Part shown: piece after piece, positions 1 to 12,689 of the stretch | Numbering within the stretch: position 1 is the first letter of the stretch | Layout: every line of letters starts with the position of its first letter | Translations under genes and position numbers: made by a program | The notes under the pieces: model-generated | Told to the model about the DNA's origin: nothing | Databases searched by the model: none | What the model saw: only the letters and a program-made list of their open reading frames with translations | From: Styela clava | Lineage: Eukaryota > Chordata > Ascidiacea > Stolidobranchia > Styelidae | Direction of reading: 5' to 3' | NCBI RefSeq assembly: GCF_964204865.1 | Contig: NC_135252.1 | Location: forward strand, 16,637,383 to 16,701,382 | DNA length: 64,000 bases

Positions 1-2189
1 AAAAAACGATTCCGTAGCCGACCAGAACCACTGATTGAATGCATTGATGTGCGAGTTCTCACTATTGAGACGCGAAGATATTTGCAGTTCGTTCTCAGTC
101 ATTATTTGAAAATTCATCAAAATAAAAAAGACAGCTTTTGCATTCAACGATTTCAAGCTAAATTTGTCATTGTTTGAGCGGCTTCTTTGTCCTGGCCTGG
201 GCAGTAGCGACAATAAAAATAGTGCCCTAACCCGACAGCATCACTGGAACTCATTGACCCCGACCCACCATGACATTTTCATGGACTTCCTAGTTTCTCC
301 TGTGGCCCTTCATCGGCTTATATCCATTAGACGTGGGATAATTTGGGCATTTGCAAAAAACTAAGTATATATATATATATTATGCCCGGGAGCCCTGAAG
401 CTAAATTAATGCCCTAATCCTTGTTTCCAAAAAACGTATATATCCACCATTGCCTTTCAGTCGAGTAAGATGCCTGGACCCTTATCTTGGCATATGCAGC
501 CATAGTACCCAGAGTAGTAACATCGTTTTACCCCATTTTATCTTCAGCAACGCCGATGATTGTAATAAATGTGACTAAATCAGACTCCATGTCACAAAAA
601 TGCATTTGATATTATTGTGGATCGATAACGTTAGATCTGAATTGTTTCCGGGTTGTCTCGGACATTCCAATAAAAACCGCGCCTTCACCTTTATTCTTGT
701 GAGTCGCATAAACCCGATTAACTCGGTTCTGAGAATCCTTTAGGCCTTTCAATTGGTGTTTGAGCAGTATACATCCCCACGCTAACTATTTTTCTCTTCG
801 CCTCGCACACTTTCTATTCGTATTATTGTGATACAAAGTATATTGTATGTACAAAATAAAAGCATCTCAACATCTTAGAATGAATGTGGCCGAGCTTTAA
901 AGCAGGTTTGAATCTAGCAGCTGGATTGTCGGATTCGACGTTTTCGCAGGACGCCTCTAAGACAAGTTCAGGTATTTTATGTTTTAACTAGCAACAGGTG
1001 TATTATTTCAACATTATTAATTTTTATAGTTAGGGGTAAAGTAATCTGCCGATGGGCCAAAATATTCAAACTCGAAAACTTTCTGGCATTCACTCCGGCA
1101 GTCTGCGAGTCGATAATAGTATAGATATTCATAATAAACTATCCTTACTGGAGCCGAAATTGACGTGGGGTCAGGCTTGGAATTTGCGTCAGAATGGTGT
1201 TTGAAATCAACAAAGAAACATTTGATCTCCAAATAAGCCTTCAATTTCGAAAAACAGTTTATAACCCTAATATAACTTTGGTAGAGAAATACAACCAACG
1301 AAAACGTCCAAATTCAAATGGGAAATTCAATTCTATGGTGAAGCGTTACAATCGTTGTTTCATTTTCGGGACATAAACCGTCAACTATAGCGTTGTCACC
1401 TACGCAATGTGGAATGGCGCGCATGAAAGCGGAAACTGGAGTCACAATTCACTTGCATAATTGTAGCTATTCATCCACTGCTTGAATAACGCAACTCGTA
1501 AATGACTAAATGAGTCATAAGAAAATATATACATAAAACAGTTTTTATGTGTCTGTAAGTCCAGGAATGATATCGACATAGTACAGAAATAAAATGAATG
1601 AAACACAAGAGAAAAAACAAATCAATATCCCACAACACCATGTCAACAATGATTTGGAAATGTGATATAATGTATTGCAATGCACCAAAGTGCAATCAGC
1701 TATATTTTACATCCAAGACTGCACAAAGTGGAGTAAGAGTTTTATTATAAAAGGCATGCGCAGTAAATATGATGATTCAAATGGCTTAAAGGCGGAAACG
1801 TGCGTTGACGTTCGCTTCCTGAGATTAAAACGCTTTTTTGTTAAGTTTATTATATTCTATTGTTTACTGTTTTATCAGTAATATTGGGAACATAAATGTT
1901 TATTGCATCTGAAACCATAAAATGACTGCAAAGGGTATAAAAATAACAGCAACTGAATAAAATAATGCTTCCCGTGCTCAAAAGATCAATAAAACAAAAT
2001 ATAAATGTGTTCAAAAAATCTTGGCAAGAATGTTTTATTTGTTCTTAACATCATCAAATCATCGATTCATACCCATCAAGTTCGTTTCATGTATGAGATA
2101 ACAGGGATCTACGGTGATGAAATATGATTGATCGGGCATGGTCTGTGATAAGTTCATAAACTGAAATTAACGATTATTCTCATTGAAGA
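1..2189. other. Intergenic DNA, no gene seen
   Basis: No reading frame here has splice-bounded, family-like coding character. A short TA microsatellite lies at about 366-381. The minus-strand 3' UTR of T1 should occupy the right-hand end of this stretch. A minus-strand AATAAA-type hexamer is present near 2033-2038 and could serve as its poly(A) signal. I see nothing else. Confidence 0.5.
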
Positions 2190-5100
2190 TTAAGCAAAAC
2201 CCTCAGATTCTCCGATACTTCGATACATGCAGCAAGAGAAGATCATCGCCAGAAGCTGAAATGCAAAAAACATTTAATAGTCATCAAAACGGCACGAATT
2301 TTAAGATTACTTTTTCTATAATCGCTTTTACAGTGAACCCATATCATGGTCGTCGTGCTCAGTTAAAATTGAAATTCATAATAATTAAAAGTACCTATAA
2401 ATTGGAAATGACCAAACTATACAAATGTAAGAAAAATACATAAAACAAAATTCTTAATTGAGAAATATTCGAAAAGTTTTTACAAACTCAGATATTCAAG
2501 ATTACTTTCTGTAAATATTTGCTTCTCGCAGTGAAAACAAGATTTATTTATGATATTTTCAATTCATGATTTTCCCATAAAATTTAAATTACAATCAGAT
2601 ACATCTGAAATATTTAGGTATGATTTATTACATCACAGATTTCTAGAAGACCAAGAATTTGGAAATGTGTATACCTATTTCTGTGAGTAAAGAGGTAATA
2701 GGAATGCATATAGATTACCATCAAAATAACCCTTTTACTTTGGTTCAATGATAACCATGTAGCGTATACTACCTATGTAATGTTACATAAAAGGGAATCG
2801 TTTAAATGTATTGCATATTGTCATAAACATACACACAGCAGACGCATACACATGCCAAATACAGAAATAATTCGGATCAATACATTCGCGTCAAATGTCC
2901 ATTTTTTGTTTGTTTTCCAGACGTTTTTAACAAACCATTGAATTTTAAAAAGGGCATAATTAAAATCATACACGCAAATAAAATAACGCAATGCGCAACT
3001 GACAAGCATGCGAGTATGGAACGTGCACGAATTTAGTCCATTTTAGTACATACACTGACTAACGTCAGACATCGTGACTAACACAACGAGCAGTAATTAA
3101 TCAAAGTACGATATTGACATTAAAATAGAAATGCTAACTTTTCGAAACAACGGGTTTGAAGTTACTGTAGTGAGAATTTTAACGCATTTGCGTTTTTCGT
3201 GTTTGAAAATTAGTTATCCATCATATTGCACGTCTTGATAGCTGTCGAAGATGATGCTAAAAGATCGAATCACATGGTAGCGTATCGCATATCATAATTA
3301 CTGGAAAACGACTGCTAACATAAATAGCAAAACCGTAATGCTTCCCAAACTATTTTTTAGAACAAAAAGGGGAGGGAATATTTTGGGAGAAAACAAATTA
3401 TCCTGTAATCTAAATACCCGACAATTTCTTTGAGATAAATTTCTCTAAAAATGAAATGTAAATGCCGCAAACAAAAGTCACAGAAATTTACATTCAAATC
3501 TACTATCTTATACATACCTCAATCACAAGAATTCCAAGAGCAATACCAGCGACCACCCAGAACATTGCAGCAATGGTTTCTTTACAACCAGTTGTAAATA
3601 TCTTATCTGGCGTACATGCCTTGTCTTCGGGACAGCAAGATACTGGGGGATTTGGAGACCAGTCGTCCGGCCCATCAATACCACAGCAGGTGAACTATGA
3701 AGTAAAAATTAAATTAAATTTTATTTAGGAAACATAGATGAAAGTAGACGCAATCACACTGTTAAACGAATGAGTAAGACATTCTAACCACAACAAGGTG
3801 GCTGGTTGGGAGATAATGGATATGAATATAACTGTCATAAATGTGCTTATTATTAGGATAGGATAGAATAGGATTTACATATTTATCCCGGGGGAGAGGA
3901 AAGCCGATAAGACGGCTTATCCATATGGCGAACCACGGCCTCTCGTCCGGTTACCATTCCAAGTCGGGTATGGGATTAGTTTTTACTGTATTGTTTGTTT
4001 TCGGAAGCATGGACTTGGTGGTGGAGGAAGCCGTAACCGACCAGCGGTTACGTGAACCACCCAACGACGGCGAGGAGTCCAGCAATCCTCTCGCACATAA
4101 CCATCCCTACATGGGATTCGAACCTGCGAACCCACGCAGAGTAATTAGAGGTGCGGTGGCGAGCGTATTCCTAACGCTTAGCCCGTTGAGCCACACCGCC
4201 GCGCCATTATTTATGAAATGTTAACATGCCCTCACTAAATTTAGTAAGTATAATTACATTATTTTGTCCGTTACAATAACAAAAACGACAACTTGAGATA
4301 AATAGAATATAACATAATGTAAATATTAGAGAAAATATTAGGAAAATCGAATAACATAGTCATAATAATGATATTTAGTAAAATATCACCATTTTCTATC
4401 CGCTATCTCCGATGGCAAAGTGTTAAATCTGAATGAAAAAAAGGCATGTCAACTGAACTTACCGCCTGTTGGAAAGCATCCCAGTCCGTGTTATTGGTTC
4501 TCATGGTTTCACGAGCAGCTTGTTCCGCCTGAGTACGAAGCACGATTGCCAGGACTGCCCCAACGATTTGAATAATGAAGAGAATCAAAACGAGTGCAAA
4601 GAACTGAAAACAAAAATAAACGGACCGATTATGTTTTGCATTTGTACATAATGAAGAATTGTTAATACCATCAACAAAAATGAAAATATCGCTTCATTAT
4701 GAGATGATTTATACATTAGAATTTTATCGTGTGATATTGAGGGAAACGACCCATCTTCAAATACTCAGACTGGTCAAACTTAGGTACTCATTACGTGAGT
4801 TCTATGGTAAAAAATGAATGCAACATCCGCCATATCTTCAAATATAATTTTGCATTAGATTGGGGAGTACGTTATCCTAGAAAAAAAAAACCTTAGTAAA
4901 AAGTACGTTATCCTAGAAAAAACAAATTTCAGCTATTTCTCATTTCAGCCAATGAGCATATCATCGCATTCCATCAACTTACAGTCACGAGAAGTCAATC
5001 CTATCGTCTTACGAATCAAAATTACTACGATTATCAGGTAATTGAAGGCGTTGTTTGCCGTGGGCTATATTACCACACCTATAGTTCTCTCACCTATGTT

Positions 5101-6881
5101 TACCCATTGGTTATCGTTAATCAGTTACGTGCCGCACATAAATACCACTTTCGGAAACGAATCAACGTCAGTTGACGCATGATCGATGCAACAAAATAAG
5201 TCATAAATCACCAGAAAGAAAGATTTGAGCGACTCGTAAAACTCAAACGATATCACCATACGACCTTGCATTATCAAACGTTATACGTGGTACATTACTT
5301 ACGGCCAAGTACGAGAACTGTAAAAAGTAATTAACACGAAGGAATGTGGGAATAAGTCACAGATGAATTGCCATGACGTTCAGATTTGAACATTGTACTT
5401 TTGTGCTACTTATTTCAAGTCATGTGTAACCCGTGGTAACAACTAAAACTATAAATCCTATGCACTTATATGAGTTAATGGAACACCCTTTTTATTACCA
5501 GTTATAACAATGTGGAGATATGCGAAGATTCATACATAACCTTGAATTGGCAACCCATTATTAAGAAAGATATGGTTTTCGAAGCGAAAAGACTATATCA
5601 CAATGTTAATTGATTCAAAAATTTCGTTCTCATACACGACAAGCCGTAATTTCAAGAAATGCGTAGTAAAACGTTTGTGTGTTCAAACTACCCTTAACGC
5701 ACAAATCCAAATACATAATATAATACTCTATATTGTTTGCTTTTGTATTTTTTGATTCAGTGCCTGCTTACCGTTGCCAACAAGCATCTGTTTTCATTGA
5801 CGGCTCCGCAACAACCCAAAAATCCAATAAGGAATAGAGCCGCTCCTACTGCAATTATGATATAGATAGAGTTGAAAATCAGAGGATCATTCGATACTAC
5901 TTGCTTGAAAGTTTCGCCAGAAACTGCGGCCCAAATACCGACACCAAGTAGAGCCGCTCCAGCAAGCTGAAATATAAATACATGTTTATTGTTACTTGTT
6001 AGCCTACCAAGTATCGTAAAATAGGGACATTTGCACATAAGCATGTGAATAGGTAGGGTGGTCATATGACGACCCTCAAGTACTTGAATTAAATTCCCAT
6101 TACATATTCCGACATCAGCATCGTACATGTGTACCGTTAAGCTGGTAGATTATACTTAACCCGTTCAAAAGAAATAACAAAAAAAACGATACAAGCAGTG
6201 ATAGGTGTCGTACGATTGCTATGAATTTTTTAAAGCATGTTCTAAACTTGACCATAACCCGTAGCTAGAACTCAAATGTTGGTACATAATTTCTAGGTTA
6301 TGTATGCTTAAAATTGATTTAACATTACTCCAACATTGTCACAAGTTAAAGAATAAGTGCACAATGTACTTCCACAATTTGTCATGGATAATTCAACCAT
6401 TTCCCGAAGAAACGAGAAACGCCATTTTGCAAATTACATGCCATGTCCTGGCTTTGCCTTCAGAACACAATGTCGCAAAAGGAATAAACTAACGCTTGAG
6501 GTCGACCACTTTAATTTAAAGAATTGGTAAACGTCAAAATGGCAGGTAGAGTTCAACCTTATCATGCGATCAGTAGTGTAGTAATGGCACGTATACATAA
6601 TTTACTTCCCCAAAATGCAGTAAAAACGGGTTGGTCGTTTGGTAATGGAATGTATGACTCAGTTTTACAAACGTTTTCTAGCACTCTGTACAATTCGTGT
6701 ATTTTGACTGAATTTACAATTTACCGCAATCAAACCTTAATATCATCCCACTACTCCAAACAAAATTGGCAAAACCGATATTCATAGGATTAAATAAAGT
6801 GATATGAACGATACTTACAAAAATAAGCAAGTTGAAAAAGAACATCAAATATTTAATGCATGTCATTCCGCCACTCTCCAT
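2190..6881 (-). CDS. Tetraspanin T1 (five exons, 213 aa, compact large loop)
   Basis: Four-pass tetraspanin, expected at plasma or endosomal membranes, where this family organises membrane microdomains. Exons in transcript order: 6819-6881, 5772-5966, 4463-4603, 3518-3694, 2190-2255. All joins are GT-AG and phase 0; the total of 642 nt includes the stop. The start is the ATG at 6881, giving MESGGMTCIKYLMFFFNLL, the usual tetraspanin N-terminus. TM1 is about residues 10-35 and TM2 about 52-75, ending in the GCCG signature (72-75) followed by NENRC. TM3 is about 87-110 and TM4 about 175-200. The large loop has CCG (136-138), SCC (153-154), C160 and GC (C170), so six cysteines, and an N-glycosylation sequon at N123. 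The tail ends CMYRSIGESEGFA and has no tyrosine sorting motif. At 213 residues it is shorter than its four neighbours, mainly in the large loop. Intron 3 carries a SINE. Family assignment is secure; the orthologue is not. Confidence 0.9.
3855..4207 (-). mobile_element. tRNA-derived SINE inside intron 3 of T1
   Basis: Read on the minus strand, this element starts with a tRNA-like head. There is an A-box-like stretch TGGCTCAACGGGCTAAG (4177-4193) and an exact B box GGTTCGAATCC (4114-4124), together an internal RNA polymerase III promoter. The body runs to about 3855 and ends next to short TAGGA-type repeats (about 3854-3874), which suit a SINE tail. It is noticeably richer in G and C than its surroundings. 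It lies in the same orientation as the host gene, inside an intron. The insertion edges are approximate, as I found no convincing target duplication. A truncated relative lies at about 31019-31065. Confidence 0.75.
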
Positions 6882-9047
6882 TTTGATGTTTTTTATTTTA
6901 CTCGGTTTGTAGATTTAAAAATGGGTAAAAACTAGATTTACAAGTTAAATAACGAGATATATCTGAAATAAAAAGAGCGAGATGGTTAGACTTCTTACCT
7001 TAACTATTTAAACAACAATGCTAACGAACCGGGAGTGAATTCTTAAAGTCTCAAAAAGTACTCTCCCTACGTATGGTTGGTGTACTTGATAAGAGCAAAA
7101 AAATACCGCGTAATCAATATTTTTAGACTTTAATGGCTCATTCAACTTCTCTAGATTGGATGGAAAGAAATCGTTGATTTCCGAGAATGAAATTTTGTGG
7201 AAAATAAAAATTTCGATGATTGAAAATGACAAAAATTCAACCATTCGTCAATTAAAATTTATCGCTGATGGAAATCACCAAAGACGAGAGACTGGGAATT
7301 TGACGTAAGAGGTAGAATATCAAAACGGGAAAATTGTCACGTGTTAACGTGTTTATCGCAGTTACAAAAAGCCAAAGTCTGGAACACCGAATTTAATATA
7401 TGATAAAAAAAAACGTTGTTTGGGAACCAGAGTCGCTGTAAACGCAATCACTTGGGATCTAAAAACCAAATTAACAATCTGCAACGGAAAAATTATGTCT
7501 AAGCTCGGTAGAAGAATCAGGTCCCGACTTATAACTATGAAACTCACTCAAATTATTTCATTCAATACCTCGGCTGTATAAATCATTATGTCTATACACC
7601 GCCTGAGATTAGCTGTCTCGTGCCTTGAAATAACATATACATATATTATAAAAATATCTATTACTGCGATTTGGAGTTCGTAAATACAGAACTGGAAGTG
7701 TTTTTAAGATACAATATAATAACTCTGTGCTTGCGTAGTCCTACGTACAAATTTCGAAGTTTGCGTTTGAGCGGGTCGGAACAAAATCTTAAATATGACA
7801 AACTGCCATACTCTAACATAATAGCCTCATGACTTGCCCATTAATAGCCTAAGAAGTGCGTCACCAGAACACACGTGACTATTACTTGCTGTGCGTCACC
7901 TTCTGAAAACGAACTTATTAAAACTGAAAAACTTGACTGACCAGGGTGAACCCGGAAGTCAGATGACAATGACCTAAATATCTAAAAATTATGACAAAAA
8001 CCTGAAGATAACTAATTTAGTTACTATATCGGCATGTCAAAAAATGAACATAATCGACAAGCTGGTAATGAAAGTGAAATACAATACAGATCATAAGCAG
8101 CCCAATCATGTACCGTGCGTCTCGAGCTTACCATGTCTCAAACTGTAAAAATCATACACAAATGCTTACACCACGATATCCATATTGCTGACAGCATTAG
8201 AGCTATTACAGCGCAGTTTGGCGATCACCCAGCGTGACAGACGTTGACTTCCTGAGAAATAGCGTGAACTGACGCAACAAATACAACATTAGTCTTGCGA
8301 AGCTATCACCACTGAAGGCATAAGCAATTATTGCTCATTTATTATTGTAACTATGGCATTATTCCTATTACCGATATAGAGCGTTATCCAGAACTCGAAG
8401 CAAACTAACTAAAGTAAAATCAAAATATTTAAGAGGCAATTTGCTGTGACCTAATACTATGGATTAGCGTTAACAAGCAAGAACTCAATTGTGAATATAA
8501 TGGTATCACGCAAAGCTTCGTTTGACCTCAATCGTAATATGATTATATATTCTCAACAACAATGGCTACTTGCGCATATACGATTACTGACATTATGGTG
8601 ATTAAAAATGCTAAACGCAAACGCTAAAAGTTCGTTTTCTATATTTATAGAATTCCAAGTAAAAAAAATGGAAACGACAAATTCTTTATCGAAAATCGCA
8701 AAAATAGACATATTTTGGCAAATCTCCATATGCGTGACTTTCCGGATAGAAACGTCCTATTGACTGGAATAGGGAAATTCGAAACATTTACTTTTCCTTA
8801 TATAGACAAACCGCATGCAAATATTTAAAGGGCATTTCGCAATAATGTAGGCCGAGCAGCTCGCAAGTTTCAATAAGCTTTAATCACAACATTCACACAT
8901 CATACCAACTTCACAATATACTTTTTTATTTTTTGCTTTAGTCGCTTCTGCTGTCTATACTCGGATTTTTGTGATAATGATCACATTAGCTACAATTGAA
9001 CGTACTTGAAGGCACCAGCGCTACTTGATAAAAAAGTCGAATGTAAT
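6882..9047. other. Intergenic DNA upstream of T1, no gene seen
   Basis: Only short, low-complexity open frames occur, none resembling a known family. A minus-strand splice-donor-like GTAAG at about 6994-6998 might end a non-coding leader exon of T1, with a possible acceptor at 6930-6931. This is weak. Otherwise I see nothing. Confidence 0.4.
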
Positions 9048-10868
9048 CTTGAAGCGATCGCGTTAACAGCAAAATTAGTGCTTCATTTGTTACTGTCGTA
9101 TTATTTCCCTCCCACTATCATAAGTTAGGTTAGGACAAGATAAACAGAATCAAAGAAACAGATAACAGGCCGTGTAACAACAGGATAGTACCCTACATAT
9201 CCCCGTAGAATTCGCCCTAATTAAAATCCTTTATTTAATTCATCAAAAAATCGTTATCTGTGACGATGATCACGTGCATTAGGGCTAGGCAACTGAGTGA
9301 TATTGCTCTGATTAATCGCATGCTGCTAAAGCTATATTTCGCGCAACCCAAATCACTGAACACGATATGTACTGCTTGCTACATACAATAGTACTCCTTT
9401 AAGCTATAGTCTATATCGGCCTCACCCAATGCTAACCTTAAGTTTAGTAAAATGCCGCAAATACTTCCTCCTAATCGAAATGTTCAACACAAACAACAAC
9501 CTGACCACAAGGCATAGCTTGATAGAACATTTAAACGTTACGCCGCAGGCAACGCGAATCAACTGCGAGCATTTCAATTCTGGCCAAGCAGCACCTATTG
9601 CTTTGTGAAGCATGACTCGATTACGCTTCGCTGCGTTTATCTTCAGCAGGTGCAATTTAGTGCATTCCAAATATGTACTGGAACTAGAGGAGTACGCGCC
9701 GCGCCAAAGCGGATATTGTGCGTTGAATGACTCGACGTTTCAGTACTAACATAAGGAGACTTCGTAATAAGATGTTTTCGTTGCATATTATAGAACAGTC
9801 AAAAATGGCAAGTAAATAAAGTCACCGTCCGCGCAGAGATTATCGACGGTCTATAATTGACAAATCATATATTTTATTCCCTCAATTTTTGACTGATTGA
9901 AAATAGGTTGCTAAATTATTAAGATGTCATATCTCAATCGTATACTAGCACTAGTGTGAAAGCGTAATCAGTGTACAATATGTCTATGTTTGATGTTTCT
10001 AATGGTTATAACCTCACGAACCGTCATTAACCAACTCAGCATTGGAGCATTTCTTCGACAACTACCATATCATAAAAGTTAAAAAGATTTCATTGGAAGT
10101 TTAAATACGGGGTGGGAGTGCGTGACAATTTTGCCAGCAATATTTCTTGTAGTTTATCCTTTTTCCATATGATTTCAGGTACAAGAATTACCCTTTCTTT
10201 TGTAATTTAGTTCAAGTCAAATTTTGAAGACATCAATAAGTTTCGCCCAATTACTTGGTTTAAAATTCTTGATGAACTGTCATGTTGTTTTGTCTTGAAG
10301 CAATATTTAAAATTAATATGTAGTAATATTCAAGAAAAACAGAACGTTGACAAATTCAGATCATAACAAATGTAGGATAAGTTCGCGAGTTTGATTCAAA
10401 TACAACGTACTAAATCGTGAGGCGATGTCAAATATGTCGAACAAAAAGAATTCAGAATCAGCAATCACTCCAAGAATTGGATAAATTTATGTGTATGGGG
10501 CCGATTTCTGAATTTTGTCAAAGAAAACATCAGTATAGATTAGATATATCATTAGCATTATTAGATTAACTGTCACCAGAAATATTAGCAACTTGGTTTG
10601 TTATGAGAAACTGTTCAACTGCGACCATGTCCTTTCTTACCTATATCAACGATAACCGGTACCGTGATTAAAGCCGCCTTATTGTTAACCACTTTCTGCT
10701 GCTATACAAATTACTGACTAACCCTACGGCATCATCCAACTATATACAAAGATTTAAAGTGAACGAAACGATTTCGAAATGCGGGATAAGCGTTTTGCGT
10801 TTCTCGGGTTGGTGTTGGGTACACTGCAAAAATAATAACTTGGCACTTCATGTTTGAAGACAGTCAGA
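9048..10868. repeat. 1821-bp tandem duplication, copy 1
   Basis: The stretch beginning TTGAAGCGATCGCG and ending TTTGAAGACAGTCAGA is repeated immediately afterwards with a constant offset of 1821 bp. The two copies look almost identical; I noticed two substitutions, C/A at 9229 versus 11050 and one near 9535 versus 11356. It carries an 82-codon minus-strand open frame (9422-9670) with no recognisable domain, which I regard as chance. No coding exon of the neighbouring genes lies inside. Confidence 0.9.
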
Positions 10869-12689
10869 CTTGAAGCGATCGCGTTAACAGCAAAATTAGT
10901 GCTTCATTTGTTACTGTCGTATTATTTCCCTCCCACTATCATAAGTTAGGTTAGGACAAGATAAACAGAATCAAAGAAACAGATAACAGGCCGTGTAACA
11001 ACAGGATAGTACCCTACATATCCCCGTAGAATTCGCCCTAATTAAAATCATTTATTTAATTCATCAAAAAATCGTTATCTGTGACGATGATCACGTGCAT
11101 TAGGGCTAGGCAACTGAGTGATATTGCTCTGATTAATCGCATGCTGCTAAAGCTATATTTCGCGCAACCCAAATCACTGAACACGATATGTACTGCTTGC
11201 TACATACAATAGTACTCCTTTAAGCTATAGTCTATATCGGCCTCACCCAATGCTAACCTTAAGTTTAGTAAAATGCCGCAAATACTTCCTCCTAATCGAA
11301 ATGTTCAACACAAACAACAACCTGACCACAAGGCATAGCTTGATAGAACATTTAAGCGTTACGCCGCAGGCAACGCGAATCAACTGCGAGCATTTCAATT
11401 CTGGCCAAGCAGCACCTATTGCTTTGTGAAGCATGACTCGATTACGCTTCGCTGCGTTTATCTTCAGCAGGTGCAATTTAGTGCATTCCAAATATGTACT
11501 GGAACTAGAGGAGTACGCGCCGCGCCAAAGCGGATATTGTGCGTTGAATGACTCGACGTTTCAGTACTAACATAAGGAGACTTCGTAATAAGATGTTTTC
11601 GTTGCATATTATAGAACAGTCAAAAATGGCAAGTAAATAAAGTCACCGTCCGCGCAGAGATTATCGACGGTCTATAATTGACAAATCATATATTTTATTC
11701 CCTCAATTTTTGACTGATTGAAAATAGGTTGCTAAATTATTAAGATGTCATATCTCAATCGTATACTAGCACTAGTGTGAAAGCGTAATCAGTGTACAAT
11801 ATGTCTATGTTTGATGTTTCTAATGGTTATAACCTCACGAACCGTCATTAACCAACTCAGCATTGGAGCATTTCTTCGACAACTACCATATCATAAAAGT
11901 TAAAAAGATTTCATTGGAAGTTTAAATACGGGGTGGGAGTGCGTGACAATTTTGCCAGCAATATTTCTTGTAGTTTATCCTTTTTCCATATGATTTCAGG
12001 TACAAGAATTACCCTTTCTTTTGTAATTTAGTTCAAGTCAAATTTTGAAGACATCAATAAGTTTCGCCCAATTACTTGGTTTAAAATTCTTGATGAACTG
12101 TCATGTTGTTTTGTCTTGAAGCAATATTTAAAATTAATATGTAGTAATATTCAAGAAAAACAGAACGTTGACAAATTCAGATCATAACAAATGTAGGATA
12201 AGTTCGCGAGTTTGATTCAAATACAACGTACTAAATCGTGAGGCGATGTCAAATATGTCGAACAAAAAGAATTCAGAATCAGCAATCACTCCAAGAATTG
12301 GATAAATTTATGTGTATGGGGCCGATTTCTGAATTTTGTCAAAGAAAACATCAGTATAGATTAGATATATCATTAGCATTATTAGATTAACTGTCACCAG
12401 AAATATTAGCAACTTGGTTTGTTATGAGAAACTGTTCAACTGCGACCATGTCCTTTCTTACCTATATCAACGATAACCGGTACCGTGATTAAAGCCGCCT
12501 TATTGTTAACCACTTTCTGCTGCTATACAAATTACTGACTAACCCTACGGCATCATCCAACTATATACAAAGATTTAAAGTGAACGAAACGATTTCGAAA
12601 TGCGGGATAAGCGTTTTGCGTTTCTCGGGTTGGTGTTGGGTACACTGCAAAAATAATAACTTGGCACTTCATGTTTGAAGACAGTCAGA
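10869..12689. repeat. 1821-bp tandem duplication, copy 2
   Basis: Direct head-to-tail second copy of 9048-10868. The two copies meet without spacer at about 10868/10869. The near identity means either a very recent duplication or an assembly artefact, such as two haplotypes placed in series. The sequence alone cannot separate these. Confidence 0.9.

Noticed and set aside
2821-3009. Alternative last exon of T1 from a frame ending CMRLLCVCL
   Set aside because: It lacks a good acceptor and the tetraspanin end pattern. The exon at 2190-2255 fits frame, acceptor and the FSCCMYRS pattern fully.
4111-4207. tRNA gene on the minus strand
   Set aside because: A and B boxes are present, but the sequence continues into a long repeat body and a truncated relative exists. 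It fits a SINE head rather than a functional tRNA.
9422-11491. Twin 82-codon minus-strand open frames (9422-9670 and 11243-11491)
   Set aside because: They are the same frame seen twice because of the 1821-bp duplication. There is no domain, no signal and no splice-linked partner. One of the two substitutions I noticed changes an amino acid, so there is no sign of coding constraint.
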